A stretch of 64,000 bases of DNA. Origin: WRAI01 sp031549605. GTDB lineage: Bacteria; Bacillota; Clostridia; Oscillospirales; UBA929. A model generated the notes under the pieces. The model had not been told where the DNA came from. It did not search any database and was given only the letters and a program-made list of their open reading frames with translations. Both the position numbers and the translations under genes were made by a program. Numbering within the stretch: the first letter of the stretch is position 1; each line of letters begins with the position of its first letter. Positions 1 through 8,591 of the stretch are shown piece after piece. The DNA lies in the NCBI GenBank assembly GCA_031549605.1, contig JAVBPM010000027.1, positions 1 through 64,000 on the forward strand, read 5' to 3'.

Positions 1-24
1 CCGACTGGTTTGTGTTATCTTATC

Positions 25-109
25 CATAGCGAATAGGTGACCTCCTGACCGGTTGTTGTGTGGTAACTCAACCTTATCACTTGGTTCGCCTATTCGCTAC
101 CTTTTTATT
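25..109. other. long-stem RNA element next to the window edge
   Basis: An 11-bp perfect inverted repeat (27-37 with 89-99) encloses about 51 nt that hold a smaller GGTTG/CAACC hairpin. On the plus strand the stem is followed by TTTTT (102-106), so it could end a transcript that starts outside the window. On the minus strand it lies before an ATG at 27-25 (frame MDKITQTSR, running off the window) with a GGAGG-like sequence in the loop, so it could instead be a leader that controls a gene beyond the edge. I do not recognise an RNA family. Confidence 0.35.
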
Positions 110-160
110 CCTCCTGTAACACTTCTATTGTAATCCTACAGATTATTGCCCGATTGTGGT

Positions 161-832
161 TTATTCCTTGATGGATAGGCTGTTGAGCATTTCAGCCATG
201 TCGACAGCCGTGCTGTCGCTGATTTCGACGAAGTTGATGTTATAGACTGTATTGCCGGCGCGGACGACGAAGGTGGCAAACTGTCTGTCTTGGTATGTAT
301 AGCTGATTTTGAAGGCGTCGCGTCCGGCGAGTGTGGTCGGCTTGGTAATGACTTCGCTGGCCGAGCTTTCCAGCAGGTTGTAGGTGGTGTCGGCCATTTC
401 CTGCGCGTAGGTCGACAGCGTGACCTGCTCGGGCAACGTGACAGAGGTGACCTTCAGTCGTGCTTTGCCGTCGGGCGCAACGGCGACCGGTCGGTTGTCA
501 ACCGTCGTCAGCAACCAGCTTGCCGACAGCGTCACCGCGGCGTTGCCCTCGGTGAGCTTTTGCGCCGGCACCGGTGTCGGCGTGGCGGTGGACGACGGCG
601 ACGCCGAGGGTGACGGCGACAGCGATGGCGTCGGGCTGGGCTGGGCGGTCTGACTGGGCGACTGCGTTGCGTCAAGCGTTGGGCTGATGGCTTGCGTCGG
701 GGTGGGCCTGACCGTACCCGGCGCATTGGTCGGGGAGGGCGAGGCCGACGGGGTAAGTGATGGCGTTTCGGTTGTGCCGCAGGCGGTCAGAGCCAACAGT
801 AGCAGCAGCACCGGTAAAAGGCGTTTGTTCAT
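161..832 (-). CDS. lipoprotein with Pro/Ser/Thr-rich linker (paralogue 1 of 3)
   Basis: A 223-aa predicted lipoprotein. The signal peptide ends in a lipobox (LLALTACG), so the mature protein should be acylated on Cys and held on the outer face of the membrane. Residues about 20-90 are a low-complexity Pro/Ser/Thr/Ala spacer. The C-terminal half (about 95-223) is a small globular domain ending MLNSLSIKE. It shares its layout with the two genes upstream (TL-x-x-Y-A-x-E, a conserved YTYQDR strand, a final L-x-S-L helix). AGAGGAG precedes the ATG at 832. It is last in a minus-strand series after the phosphoglucomutase gene. The domain resembles the PsbP/DcrB-type fold seen in many Firmicute lipoproteins, but that is inference and the function is unknown. 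Confidence 0.8.
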   Translation of the reverse strand: MNKRLLPVLLLLLALTACGTTETPSLTPSASPSPTNAPGTVRPTPTQAISPTLDATQSPSQTAQPSPTPSLSPSPSASPSSTATPTPVPAQKLTEGNAAVTLSASWLLTTVDNRPVAVAPDGKARLKVTSVTLPEQVTLSTYAQEMADTTYNLLESSASEVITKPTTLAGRDAFKISYTYQDRQFATFVVRAGNTVYNINFVEISDSTAVDMAEMLNSLSIKE

Positions 833-845
833 CGTCTGGCTCCTC

Positions 846-1406
846 TCACGGTTGCACGGTCAGGCTGTCGAGGATGGCCTGTAATTCGTCGTTGTAGAGG
901 CCGGTATCGCTGACGTTGCCTGTGGTAACGGTGACGAGACGGTCGCCGGCGTAGAAAATATAGTGCGCTGTCGGAACGCCGGACACGGTATAGGAGACGT
1001 GGTAGGCGTCATAACCGGCCACGGTGGCAGGTTCGCTAATCAAATCGGCAAAATTGCTGGTCATGGTATCGCGCATTTGCTGCACCGTTTCGGCCATGTA
1101 GGCATCGAGCGTTTTGCCCTGCGGAACGGGCTGTGTTCCCAGCGCAAAGTAGACCAGTTTGTCGGGAGAACAGACCGAAATGAGATACCTGCCCTGCTGG
1201 CTGTCGTCTTGCTCGCCAATGACGTCGAGCCAGTCGTCGGGCAGTGCAATGGTAAAGCCATCGGTTGTCAGCGGCGTGGTGCCCTCCGCCACGGCGGTGG
1301 GTGTGGCCGACGAAACCAAGCTGGGAGAAGGGGTTGGCGTGGTGCCGCCGCAGCCGGTCAGGACCAGCAGCAGGCCGGAGAGTAAGCTGAAAATTATTAT
1401 TCGCAT
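846..1406 (-). CDS. lipoprotein (paralogue 2 of 3)
   Basis: A 186-aa lipoprotein with signal peptide and lipobox LVLTGCG, a short Thr/Pro/Ser linker (about 20-45), then a domain that starts DGFTIALPDDW and ends AILDSLTVQP. The opening 'xxFTIALPDDW' is typical of small PsbP-like extracytoplasmic domains. A GAGGA Shine-Dalgarno precedes ATG 1406, and the gene lies 10 nt after the upstream lipoprotein and 13 nt before the next, which fits one transcript. It is clearly related to its two neighbours, so the group arose by tandem duplication. Substrate or partner unknown. Confidence 0.8.
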   Translation of the reverse strand: MRIIIFSLLSGLLLVLTGCGGTTPTPSPSLVSSATPTAVAEGTTPLTTDGFTIALPDDWLDVIGEQDDSQQGRYLISVCSPDKLVYFALGTQPVPQGKTLDAYMAETVQQMRDTMTSNFADLISEPATVAGYDAYHVSYTVSGVPTAHYIFYAGDRLVTVTTGNVSDTGLYNDELQAILDSLTVQP

Positions 1407-1416
1407 TGAGAAATCC

Positions 1417-1926
1417 TCATTTCTTTAAGGTAAAGCCATCCAGCATAGCCTGAAGCGCAGCCGCGTGTTTGTTGTCGTTGTCCATGCAGGAGATGATGAA
1501 AAACCTGTCGCCGTCGCCGATGAGATACTGCACCAGATGGCCGGGTGAGCTGCGATAGGTGAGCTTGGCGGCGGTGTATGTGTTGACGCGCTCGTTGAGC
1601 GCCAGCTCGATGTCGTGTACGCCACTGGCCTGTCCCACGGTGTCGACGGTGTAGGTGGCGTAGCTGTCCAGCGTCTGGCCGCTGAGGTTATCCTCGTAGC
1701 TGATGTTCAGCGCGGCGCTGTTGTCGGCGGCGTAGGCGGTAACAGTATTGTCCTCCTCGACCAGTCGCCAGCCGTCAGCCAGCGTCACGCGGTAGAGGTC
1801 GTCCTCCATAAGAACGGCGTTGGGGTCGACACTGGGCAGTGTCGCGGGTGAAGACCGGCTGTCGGGCTGGCCGCAGGCGGCCAAGCAGAGCAGCAGCATC
1901 GGTAGCGCGCGCCATGATTTTTTCAT
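1417..1926 (-). CDS. lipoprotein (paralogue 3 of 3)
   Basis: A 169-aa lipoprotein with lipobox LCLAACG. It has the shortest linker of the three. Its domain starts DLYRVTLADGWRLVEE and ends MLDGFTLKK, the same beginning and end as in the two downstream paralogues. TAGGAGC precedes ATG 1926. It lies 42 nt downstream of the phosphoglucomutase gene on the same strand and is probably co-transcribed with it. No enzymatic motif is visible; a ligand-binding or envelope-associated role is inference. Confidence 0.8.
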   Translation of the reverse strand: MKKSWRALPMLLLCLAACGQPDSRSSPATLPSVDPNAVLMEDDLYRVTLADGWRLVEEDNTVTAYAADNSAALNISYEDNLSGQTLDSYATYTVDTVGQASGVHDIELALNERVNTYTAAKLTYRSSPGHLVQYLIGDGDRFFIISCMDNDNKHAAALQAMLDGFTLKK

Positions 1927-1968
1927 GCAATCGCTCCTATTGTGTCGTGTTGTCGTACAAATGATGCG

Positions 1969-3372
1969 CTAGTCGACCAACGCGCCTCGCATGGCGGCAC
2001 AGCAGGTCTCGGCCAGCTGTTGAGATGGCATTTCGCTGAAAATACGCAGCAGCGGCTCGGTGCCGGAAAAGCGGGCGATGACCCAGCCGCCGTTGGAAAA
2101 GGTAATCTTACAGCCGTCCAGCGTGCTGACCTGTTGCACGGCAACGGGAAACGCAGGCAGCGGCAGGTTGTTTAGTTTAGCCACCAACGCCGGCTTGTCG
2201 GCGGCGGCAAAGCACACGTCAAGCTCGGCAGTGCAGAAACGGCCAAAACGCTCCTCCAGCTGTTGCAGCAGCTGGCTCAGCTTGCAGCGACTGACGGCCA
2301 GCATTTCGACCAGCAGCATGGCGGCGTAGATGCCGTCCTTGCCTTGGATGTGGCCGCGCACCGTCAGGCCGCCTGAGCTCTCGCCGCCAATAATCGCGTC
2401 GGTCTCAAGCATCTTGCCCGACACGTGCTTAAAGCCGACAGGCACCTCATAGCAGCGCTGCCCGTGGGCGGCAGCCACCTTGTCAAGCAGGTGGGTGGTG
2501 GCGATGTTGCGCACGGCCGGACCGGTCCAGCCTTTGTGCGACAGTAGATAATCGTAAAGCAGTACCAGAATGAGGTTGGGGTGGACAAAGCGTCCAAGGT
2601 CGTCGATAATGCCCAGCCGGTCGGCGTCACCGTCGGTGGCAATGCCGATGTCGACGCCGTTTTCCTTGACAAAGGAGACGAGGTCGTCAAGTGTGTCGAT
2701 GTTGGGTGCCGGCAGGCGGCCGCCAAACAGCGTGTCGTGCCGCTCGTGGATGGTGTCAACGTCGCAGCGCGCCGTCAGCAGTAGCGTTTGCAGGCTGGTC
2801 TTGCTGACACCAAACATGGGATCAAGCGCCACGCGCAGGTCGGCGCGGCGGATGGCAGCCATGTCAACGGAGCCGATGATGGCGTCGAGGTAGTCGTTTT
2901 GCGGCCTGATGACCACAATGCGGCCGGCTTGCAGCGCTTGCTCGAAGGGCAACTGCTTGATGGCACTGTCCGCTTGCAGCGCCAGCTTGGCCTCCAGCGC
3001 GGTCGTTATCTGTTCGTCGGCGTCGCGGCCGCCGGCTGTAAATAGCTTGATGCCGTTGTACACGGCGGGATTGTGGCTGGCGGTAACGGCCAGCCCGTAG
3101 GGCAGTTGTTTTTGCTTGACAACAAACATGACCAGCGGCGTGGGCGCCGAGCGGTCGATAAATTGTACGGTAATGTCGTTGGCGGCCAGCACCTCGGCGG
3201 CCCAGCCGGCAGCCTCGCGTGAGAGAAAGCGCCGGTCGTAGCCAATGACAATGTCGTGCCGGTGCTGCTCTCGCAGTGTGTCGGCCAGAGCCTGCGACAG
3301 GCGTTGGACGTTGCGCTTGGTAAAGCCGTCGGCGATGATAGCACGCCATCCGCCGGTTCCGAATTGAATCAT
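1969..3372 (-). CDS. phosphoglucomutase/phosphomannomutase family protein
   Basis: A 467-aa alpha-D-phosphohexomutase. It should interconvert hexose 1- and 6-phosphates in the cytosol through a phosphoserine. The N-terminus IQFGTGGWRAIIADGF is the family opening. The active-site loop reads TASHNP (Ser in the phosphorylated position), the metal loop DGDADRLG, and the sugar loop GGESSGG. The C-terminal FSGTEPLLRIF is the phosphate-binding loop. The minus-strand ATG at 3372 was chosen because GGTAGGAGGTG stands just before it; a longer upstream frame lacks family sequence. Three lipoprotein genes follow. Whether it prefers glucose, mannose or glucosamine cannot be settled from sequence here. Confidence 0.92.
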   Translation of the reverse strand: MIQFGTGGWRAIIADGFTKRNVQRLSQALADTLREQHRHDIVIGYDRRFLSREAAGWAAEVLAANDITVQFIDRSAPTPLVMFVVKQKQLPYGLAVTASHNPAVYNGIKLFTAGGRDADEQITTALEAKLALQADSAIKQLPFEQALQAGRIVVIRPQNDYLDAIIGSVDMAAIRRADLRVALDPMFGVSKTSLQTLLLTARCDVDTIHERHDTLFGGRLPAPNIDTLDDLVSFVKENGVDIGIATDGDADRLGIIDDLGRFVHPNLILVLLYDYLLSHKGWTGPAVRNIATTHLLDKVAAAHGQRCYEVPVGFKHVSGKMLETDAIIGGESSGGLTVRGHIQGKDGIYAAMLLVEMLAVSRCKLSQLLQQLEERFGRFCTAELDVCFAAADKPALVAKLNNLPLPAFPVAVQQVSTLDGCKITFSNGGWVIARFSGTEPLLRIFSEMPSQQLAETCCAAMRGALVD

Positions 3373-3490
3373 GTCGCACCTCCTACCGCAGCTTTCAGTA
3401 TAGCACAGGCGCTGTTTCTGCGCAATGGCGCGACCGGCGCAAGTTTGTGATAGCATTTTGCAGTTTACTGTGATACAATAGGAAAAACCT

Positions 3491-6001
3491 ATGCCAAGGA
3501 CGTGTTTTTGTATGCCAAACGCCACCCCGGAGCAGCTGCTGCATTTTATTGATATGTTTGCCACGTGGGTCTTTGAGACCGACGAGCACTACGTCGTTAC
3601 ATACTGTCACAAAAAGCCTGATTTTGAAGCGACTGTCTCGGCCGAGGAGCAGATTGGCTTGGTGTTTGGCAGCAATCTGTCGCAGAATCAGGCCGAGCGC
3701 TTTATGTCGCTGTTTGAGGAAAATCGACAGCGCCGCACGCCCACCTTTACCACCAGCTATATCAATCCGTTGGGCGACTTTTTTGTCATGTATCTGAGCA
3801 GCAAATGGGACGGCGACACCTTTAAGGGCTACCGCATTGTGTCGGCCAACGCCACCCATCTGGTCAGGCAGGATCAGGCCGAGCAGCAGCTGACGCAGAT
3901 GCTGCACTATCAGGACGTGTTGGCGTCGCTGTCGCTGGCGCTGACGACCGGCGACAGCTACGAGCAGCAGCTGGAAAACGCATTGATGATTGTCGGTGAG
4001 TTTTTGGATGTGTCGCGCATGGCCATAATCTGCCACGCCGAGCACAACGACCGCATGGAGACCGAGGTGCAGTGGAGTGTCGGCGACAGGCCCAGTGCCG
4101 ATGTTGACCGCGCCGAGCAGGCGCTGCGTCACGCTGTGTCGGAAACGCTGCAAACGTCGTCGTGCCTGTGCCTTGAGGATGCCGAGGCCGAGGACAGTCC
4201 CGTTTGCCGGCTGGCCAGCGCCGCCGGCGTGCGCTCGGGTATGGCGGTGCCGATCAATGCCGATGGGCTGACCGCCACCTATCTGTGCGCCGAGTGCTTT
4301 GTGCAGCCGCACAACTGGAATGAATCGCAAATCAATGCCATGCGGACGACGGCGTCGATGTTGAGCGCGCTGTTGGCCAAGCGGCACATCGAGCGGCAGC
4401 TGGTGGACGCCATGCACCGCGCCGAGGACGCCAGCCGCGCCAAATCCGACTTCCTCAGCCGGATGAGCCATGAGATTCGTACACCGATGAACGCCATCAT
4501 CGGCATGACCAAGATTGGCCAGACAACCAAGGATGCCGGTAAAATGCAGTACTGCCTTACCAAGGTCAACGAAGCAGGCAAACACCTGCTGGGCTTGATA
4601 AACGACATTTTAGATATGTCCAAGATTGAGGCCAACCGGCTGGAGCTGTATGAGGAGGCCTATAACTTCGAGACAATGCTGGAAACGGTGTGCAACGTCG
4701 TGTCGGTGCGGGCCGAGGAAAAGCAGCTCAATTTGTTTGTTGATATCAGCAACGAGGTGCCGGTCGAGGTCATGGGTGACGAGCTGCGTATGTCGCAGGT
4801 TTTCACCAACCTGTTGTCCAACGCCATTAAATTCACGCCTGAGCACGGCGCCATTTATCTCAATGTCAAGAAAATTCCGGCGCGGAAGGGCGCGCCCTGC
4901 ATGGTGCGTGCCGACGTCATTGACACCGGCATTGGCATCAGCGCCGAAAAGCAGAAAAAGCTGTTCACCTCCTTTGAACAGGGCGAGGGCAACATTGCGC
5001 GCCGCTACGGCGGCACGGGTCTGGGCCTGTCGATTACCAAGAGCATTGTCGAGCTGATGGGTGGCACCATAGCCGTGACCAGCACGCCGGGCGAGGGCAG
5101 CTGCTTTTCCGTCACCTTCCCGCTCAAGCTGACCGACAAGCTGCAAAAACGGCGTGGCTACGACAAAAGCATTTATCGCAATCTGCGTGTGCTGGTGATT
5201 GACGACGACCAGAGCGTGCTCGATTATTTCGAGCGGGCACTGGGCGAGTTTGGCATAAACAGCGACCTGATTTCAAGCGGCGAAGAGGGCGTTGAGCTGG
5301 TTAAGACCGCCGCCGATGCCGGCGTGCCCTACCAGATTATTTTTGTCGACTATCTGATGGAGGGCATTGACGGCATTGAAACAACGCGCCAGATTAAGAA
5401 AATTATCGGCGACAGCGTCAATGTCATTATGATTTCGGTGTCCGACTGGAGCGTTATGGGCAAAGAGGCCGAGGCGGCCGGTGTGGTCAGCTTTATTCAA
5501 AAGCCGCTATTCCACTCCTCGATTTTCAACGCCATCAACCAGCTGGTGATTAACCGCCGTATGCTACGGGAGACTAAGCCGGTGGAGATCGCCCGCCGGC
5601 AAAAGACCTTTAGCAAGTGCCGGCTGCTGCTGGTCGACGACATAGAAATCAACCGCGAGATTGCCGCCACACTGCTGGAGGATACGCGCATGGTCATCGA
5701 CTGTGCCGAAAACGGCCGACAGGCACTGGATCTTTTTGCCGCCGGTGCCGACAGCTACGATTTGGTGCTGATGGATATGCAGATGCCCGAGCTTGACGGC
5801 CTTGAGGCGACTCGTCGCATCCGTGCGATGGATGCCGGGCGCAGCGCCGACGTGCCGATTGTCGCCATGACGGCCAATGCCTTTAAGGAGGATGTCGACG
5901 CCTGTCTCGCCGCCGGTATGAACGACCACATCAGCAAACCGATTGACGTCGAAGAACTGCTGGACAAGGTGTACCGGCATTTATCAGGCAAAGAGGATTA
6001 G
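3491..6001 (+). CDS. hybrid sensor histidine kinase with two receiver domains
   Basis: An 836-aa cytosolic hybrid kinase. Order: PAS-like N-terminus (about 10-125), GAF-like sensor (about 145-300), HisKA with SHEIRTPMN and phospho-acceptor His327, HATPase_c with N box (NLLSNAIKF), DTGIGIS and GTGLGLS, then receiver 1 (phospho-acceptor Asp about 620, FVDYLMEG) and receiver 2 (Asp about 762, LMDMQMPELDG). No membrane segment is seen, so it senses an internal signal. It has no output DNA-binding domain and no adjacent regulator or HPt gene, so phosphotransfer must go elsewhere or end in receiver 2. AGGA lies 7 nt before ATG 3491; ATG 3512 is an alternative start. Confidence 0.93.
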   Translation: MPRTCFCMPNATPEQLLHFIDMFATWVFETDEHYVVTYCHKKPDFEATVSAEEQIGLVFGSNLSQNQAERFMSLFEENRQRRTPTFTTSYINPLGDFFVMYLSSKWDGDTFKGYRIVSANATHLVRQDQAEQQLTQMLHYQDVLASLSLALTTGDSYEQQLENALMIVGEFLDVSRMAIICHAEHNDRMETEVQWSVGDRPSADVDRAEQALRHAVSETLQTSSCLCLEDAEAEDSPVCRLASAAGVRSGMAVPINADGLTATYLCAECFVQPHNWNESQINAMRTTASMLSALLAKRHIERQLVDAMHRAEDASRAKSDFLSRMSHEIRTPMNAIIGMTKIGQTTKDAGKMQYCLTKVNEAGKHLLGLINDILDMSKIEANRLELYEEAYNFETMLETVCNVVSVRAEEKQLNLFVDISNEVPVEVMGDELRMSQVFTNLLSNAIKFTPEHGAIYLNVKKIPARKGAPCMVRADVIDTGIGISAEKQKKLFTSFEQGEGNIARRYGGTGLGLSITKSIVELMGGTIAVTSTPGEGSCFSVTFPLKLTDKLQKRRGYDKSIYRNLRVLVIDDDQSVLDYFERALGEFGINSDLISSGEEGVELVKTAADAGVPYQIIFVDYLMEGIDGIETTRQIKKIIGDSVNVIMISVSDWSVMGKEAEAAGVVSFIQKPLFHSSIFNAINQLVINRRMLRETKPVEIARRQKTFSKCRLLLVDDIEINREIAATLLEDTRMVIDCAENGRQALDLFAAGADSYDLVLMDMQMPELDGLEATRRIRAMDAGRSADVPIVAMTANAFKEDVDACLAAGMNDHISKPIDVEELLDKVYRHLSGKED

Positions 6002-6014
6002 TCGCTAACATGAG

Positions 6015-6043
6015 CAGACCCGGCAGTGGCCGGGTCTGTTTTT
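6015..6043 (+). terminator. intrinsic terminator after the hybrid kinase gene
   Basis: A 10-bp G+C-rich stem (CAGACCCGGC / GCCGGGTCTG) with loop AGTG is followed by TTTTT, 13 nt after the stop codon. Confidence 0.85.
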
Positions 6044-6091
6044 ACATTTTATGGGAATCTGTTTTTATTTTTTGCAGAGCAACATAGTGCA

Positions 6092-6120
6092 TTGACCGAG
6101 CGGTCAAAGTATCATACAAT
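6092..6120 (+). promoter_or_regulatory. promoter with palindromic operator over the -35 box
   Basis: TTGACC (6092-6097) and TACAAT (6115-6120) are 17 bp apart, a good sigma-A promoter for the HdeD-like gene. The -35 box is part of a perfect palindrome, TTGACCGAGCGGTCAA (6092-6107). The core TGACCG-N2-CGGTCA resembles operators of several TetR-family repressors. No TetR gene is in the window, so the regulator would be unlinked. Confidence 0.7.
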
Positions 6121-6162
6121 ACAGTATGTCGCGAAGCGATAGATAAAAAGGAGGACTGGGAA

Positions 6163-6696
6163 ATGAAAAAGTCAACTGTTCGCTGGATTGCGCTGATTGC
6201 CGGCATTTGCCTGCTGCTGCTGGGGTGCGCGTTGTTTGCCACGCCGGTGCTCAACTCGGTTGCGGTCGCCTATGTCGCCGTCGCCTTGATGTTGATTCAC
6301 GGCGTGACGGAAATCTGCCACTATTTCACGAGCCGTAAAGAACAGGGTCTGTCGGGTTGGTCGCTAGCCGACGGCATTATTACCACCGTGTTGGCGCTGA
6401 TGCTGCTGTTCCAACCGGGCGCCGAAATGTTCATGATCTCATACATCTTTGCCTTCTGGGTTTTGTTTACCGGTGTTACCCGCACCAGTGCCGCCTTCAC
6501 GCTACGTGATATCGGTGGCAAACGCTGGGGTTGGGTGCTGGCGGCCGGCATCATCGGTATCCTGCTGGGCGTGCTGGCACTGTTCAATCCGCTGTACGGC
6601 ATTCTGGTTATCGGCTTTATGCTGCCCATGCTGTTTATCATACAGGGTATCTCGGCCGTTGCCGTCTTCTTCGCCTCGGGTGACGACAAAGAATAA
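6163..6696 (+). CDS. HdeD/DUF308-like membrane protein
   Basis: A 177-aa integral membrane protein with about six hydrophobic segments arranged as repeated pairs, and a short charged C-terminus (SGDDKE). The repeated Gly-rich helices (GIIGILLGVLALFNP, VLIGFMLP-like) are those of the HdeD/DUF308 family, which includes the enterobacterial acid-resistance membrane protein HdeD. The role outside enterobacteria is unknown. AAAGGAGG precedes ATG 6163. The palindrome in its promoter suggests an inducible, perhaps stress-responsive, gene (inference). Confidence 0.82.
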   Translation: MKKSTVRWIALIAGICLLLLGCALFATPVLNSVAVAYVAVALMLIHGVTEICHYFTSRKEQGLSGWSLADGIITTVLALMLLFQPGAEMFMISYIFAFWVLFTGVTRTSAAFTLRDIGGKRWGWVLAAGIIGILLGVLALFNPLYGILVIGFMLPMLFIIQGISAVAVFFASGDDKE

Positions 6697-6713
6697 CGCA
6701 GGTTTATCATACG

Positions 6714-6743
6714 AAAGCGGACAGCCTCGGCTGTCCGCTTTTT
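6714..6743. terminator. terminator between convergent genes
   Basis: A 13-bp perfect stem (AAAGCGGACAGCC / GGCTGTCCGCTTT) runs into TTTTT on the plus strand. It ends the HdeD-like gene and abuts the 3' end of the convergent hydrolase gene. Confidence 0.85.
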
Positions 6744-7490
6744 CTAATGTGTATGCGCTGCCAGGAAGTCGTCTACAACGGCGTTGAAAATATCGGGCTG
6801 CTTGACCAGCGCAAAGTGGTCGGCATCGGGCAGAATGTCCAGCCGTGCATTGGGCAGCGATTGGGCAATCAGTCGTGTGTGCGACTCTTTGATGACGTCG
6901 TTCTGTCCGGCCACGACCAGCGTCGGCGTGGCGATGGCCGCCAGCTGCGCCGGTGCGATGTGTGGTTCGCGCAGCATCAATCGCAGCGTATCGCGGCTGT
7001 GCCGCGCTTTGGCCGAAAAGGCAAAGAGTTGGCACAGACACACACCTAAACAGACGAGCAGCTGTGTCTGCGCTTTAACACCGCCGGGGTCGAGGTTAGC
7101 GCCCACCAGCGTCAGCGTGCATAGGCGCGAGGTGTCGCGCAGCGCGTAGAGTAACGCAATGTTGCCGCCATCGCTGAAGCCGAGCAGGTGGCAGTGGTCG
7201 ATGTCAAGCGCTATTAGCGCCGCACCCAAATCAGTGGCCATTTGCTGCAATGAATAGGGTGCTGTGCCGCGCGGCGACTTGCCGTGACCGCGGCTGTCAA
7301 TGGTAATGACGCGGTATTGATTGCAAAACAAGGCCACCTGCGACGCAAACAGCCGCCCATCCTCACCGTTGCCGTGGAGCAACACCAGCGGTGTGCCATC
7401 GCCAAAGCTCTCATAGTACAGCCGCGTGTCGCCAACGTCCAGCCAGCCTTGGCTGTCGGGTGTCAAACCAGCGCCGTCAGTTGCTGGCAT
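6744..7490 (-). CDS. alpha/beta-fold hydrolase
   Basis: A 248-aa alpha/beta hydrolase. Landmarks are the oxyanion segment LVLLHGNGEDG (about 35-45), the nucleophile elbow GFSDGG (Ser about 100), a late Asp (GQNDV) and the catalytic His (DADHFAL) near residue 230. Small esterases, haloperoxidase-like enzymes and C-C hydrolases share this pattern, so the substrate is open. The start at 7490 lies inside the cysteine desulfurase gene (28-bp overlap) and has no clear Shine-Dalgarno; a TTG at 7466 overlapping the upstream stop (TTGA) is an alternative. Either way translation is probably coupled to the upstream gene. Confidence 0.85.
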   Translation of the reverse strand: MPATDGAGLTPDSQGWLDVGDTRLYYESFGDGTPLVLLHGNGEDGRLFASQVALFCNQYRVITIDSRGHGKSPRGTAPYSLQQMATDLGAALIALDIDHCHLLGFSDGGNIALLYALRDTSRLCTLTLVGANLDPGGVKAQTQLLVCLGVCLCQLFAFSAKARHSRDTLRLMLREPHIAPAQLAAIATPTLVVAGQNDVIKESHTRLIAQSLPNARLDILPDADHFALVKQPDIFNAVVDDFLAAHTH

Positions 7491-8542
7491 AGCGCGTCAA
7501 TGTCGGCGGTGGTGTTGCCACTGCCCAACGAGAGGCGCAGCGCCGACCCGGTGACCTCCGGCGGCAGCAGCATGTCGGCATATAATGACTCTTGCTTTCC
7601 CTTGCTGCACGCCGAGCCGGTCGACAGGCAGATGCCGGCGTCACTCAATCGCCGCACCAGCACCTCGCCCGGTTCCGAAGGCAGCGAAAAAGCGACGATA
7701 TGCGGCGCTGTATGCGGCGGGATGATTACAACCTGAGATATGACCGCTAATTTTTCCAATGCGTATTCTTTTAGCGCCGTCAATTGCGTCGGATAGGGCA
7801 GATGTTGCAATGCGACATTGAGTGCAGCAATGCCGGGCACGTTTTCAGTGCCGGGACGACTGCCGTTCTCCTGCGAGCCACCCTGCCACAGCGGCGACAA
7901 CCGCGCACTGTGGCGCGCAATCACGGCGCCCACGCCTTTAGGAGCGCCCAGCTTGTGACCCGAAAGGCTGAGGGTCTGCGGTCGTTTGGGCAGGCTGACG
8001 TGACCCAGCGCCTGCACCGCGTCGCAGTGCAGCCACGCCGACGGACAAATCAGCGACATGGCGTTGGCAATGTCGTCAACCGGCGGCATTGCGCCGGTGA
8101 CACTGCACACGGCGGTGCAGCAAACCAGCACGGTCTCGGGCGTCAGCGCCTTGGACAGCGCTTTCATGTTGAGCTGGCCCGTCTTATCGGGCGGGATGAC
8201 AACAATGTCGTAGCCCTTGGCCTTATAGCTGTTGACGGCCTGCGACACCGAGGGGTGCTCTAAGGATGTGGTAATGATGCGACCGCGCGGCTTGCCGCGC
8301 AACGCCGATGCAATGGCCAGATTGTTGGCCTCGGTGCCGCCCGAGGTAAAGACAACGTCCTGTGCGCGTGCGCCGGTGAGGTCGGCCAGCCGATTGCGTG
8401 CCGCGGTCAGCAGCTGCGCGGCCGCCAGCCCCGGCGCGTGCTGCGACGAGGGGTTGCCGTAGGTGTCGGTCATGGCGTCAAACGCGGCCTGTGCCGCTTG
8501 CGGCAGAACTGGCGTGGTGGCGGCGTGGTCAAGATAAATCAT
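7463..8542 (-). CDS. cysteine desulfurase (NifS/IscS-like)
   Basis: A 359-aa PLP enzyme of class V aminotransferase fold that should take sulfur from cysteine for Fe-S clusters or thio-modified tRNA. Seen: N-terminus YLDHAATTPV, SGGTEANNLA, EHPS, the cofactor lysine in SGHKLGAPKG, the RPGTENV loop and the catalytic cysteine in STGSACSKGK. One oddity: the stretch that usually reads V-N-N-E-x-G before Q-P is VCSVTGAMPPV here, so the customary Asn-Asn-Glu is missing. TTAGGAGGGC precedes ATG 8542. No iscU-type scaffold follows; a hydrolase gene overlaps its 3' end. Confidence 0.9.
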   Translation of the reverse strand: MIYLDHAATTPVLPQAAQAAFDAMTDTYGNPSSQHAPGLAAAQLLTAARNRLADLTGARAQDVVFTSGGTEANNLAIASALRGKPRGRIITTSLEHPSVSQAVNSYKAKGYDIVVIPPDKTGQLNMKALSKALTPETVLVCCTAVCSVTGAMPPVDDIANAMSLICPSAWLHCDAVQALGHVSLPKRPQTLSLSGHKLGAPKGVGAVIARHSARLSPLWQGGSQENGSRPGTENVPGIAALNVALQHLPYPTQLTALKEYALEKLAVISQVVIIPPHTAPHIVAFSLPSEPGEVLVRRLSDAGICLSTGSACSKGKQESLYADMLLPPEVTGSALRLSLGSGNTTADIDALCQQLTALV

Positions 8543-8591
8543 GGCAAGCCCTCCTAATGCGTCATCAAATGCGCTGCGGTACGTCGTGCTG

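Noticed and set aside
3395..4585. 396-residue frame antisense to the hybrid kinase
   Set aside because: Shadow of the kinase gene; composition is His/Gln/Arg-rich as in other antisense frames here.
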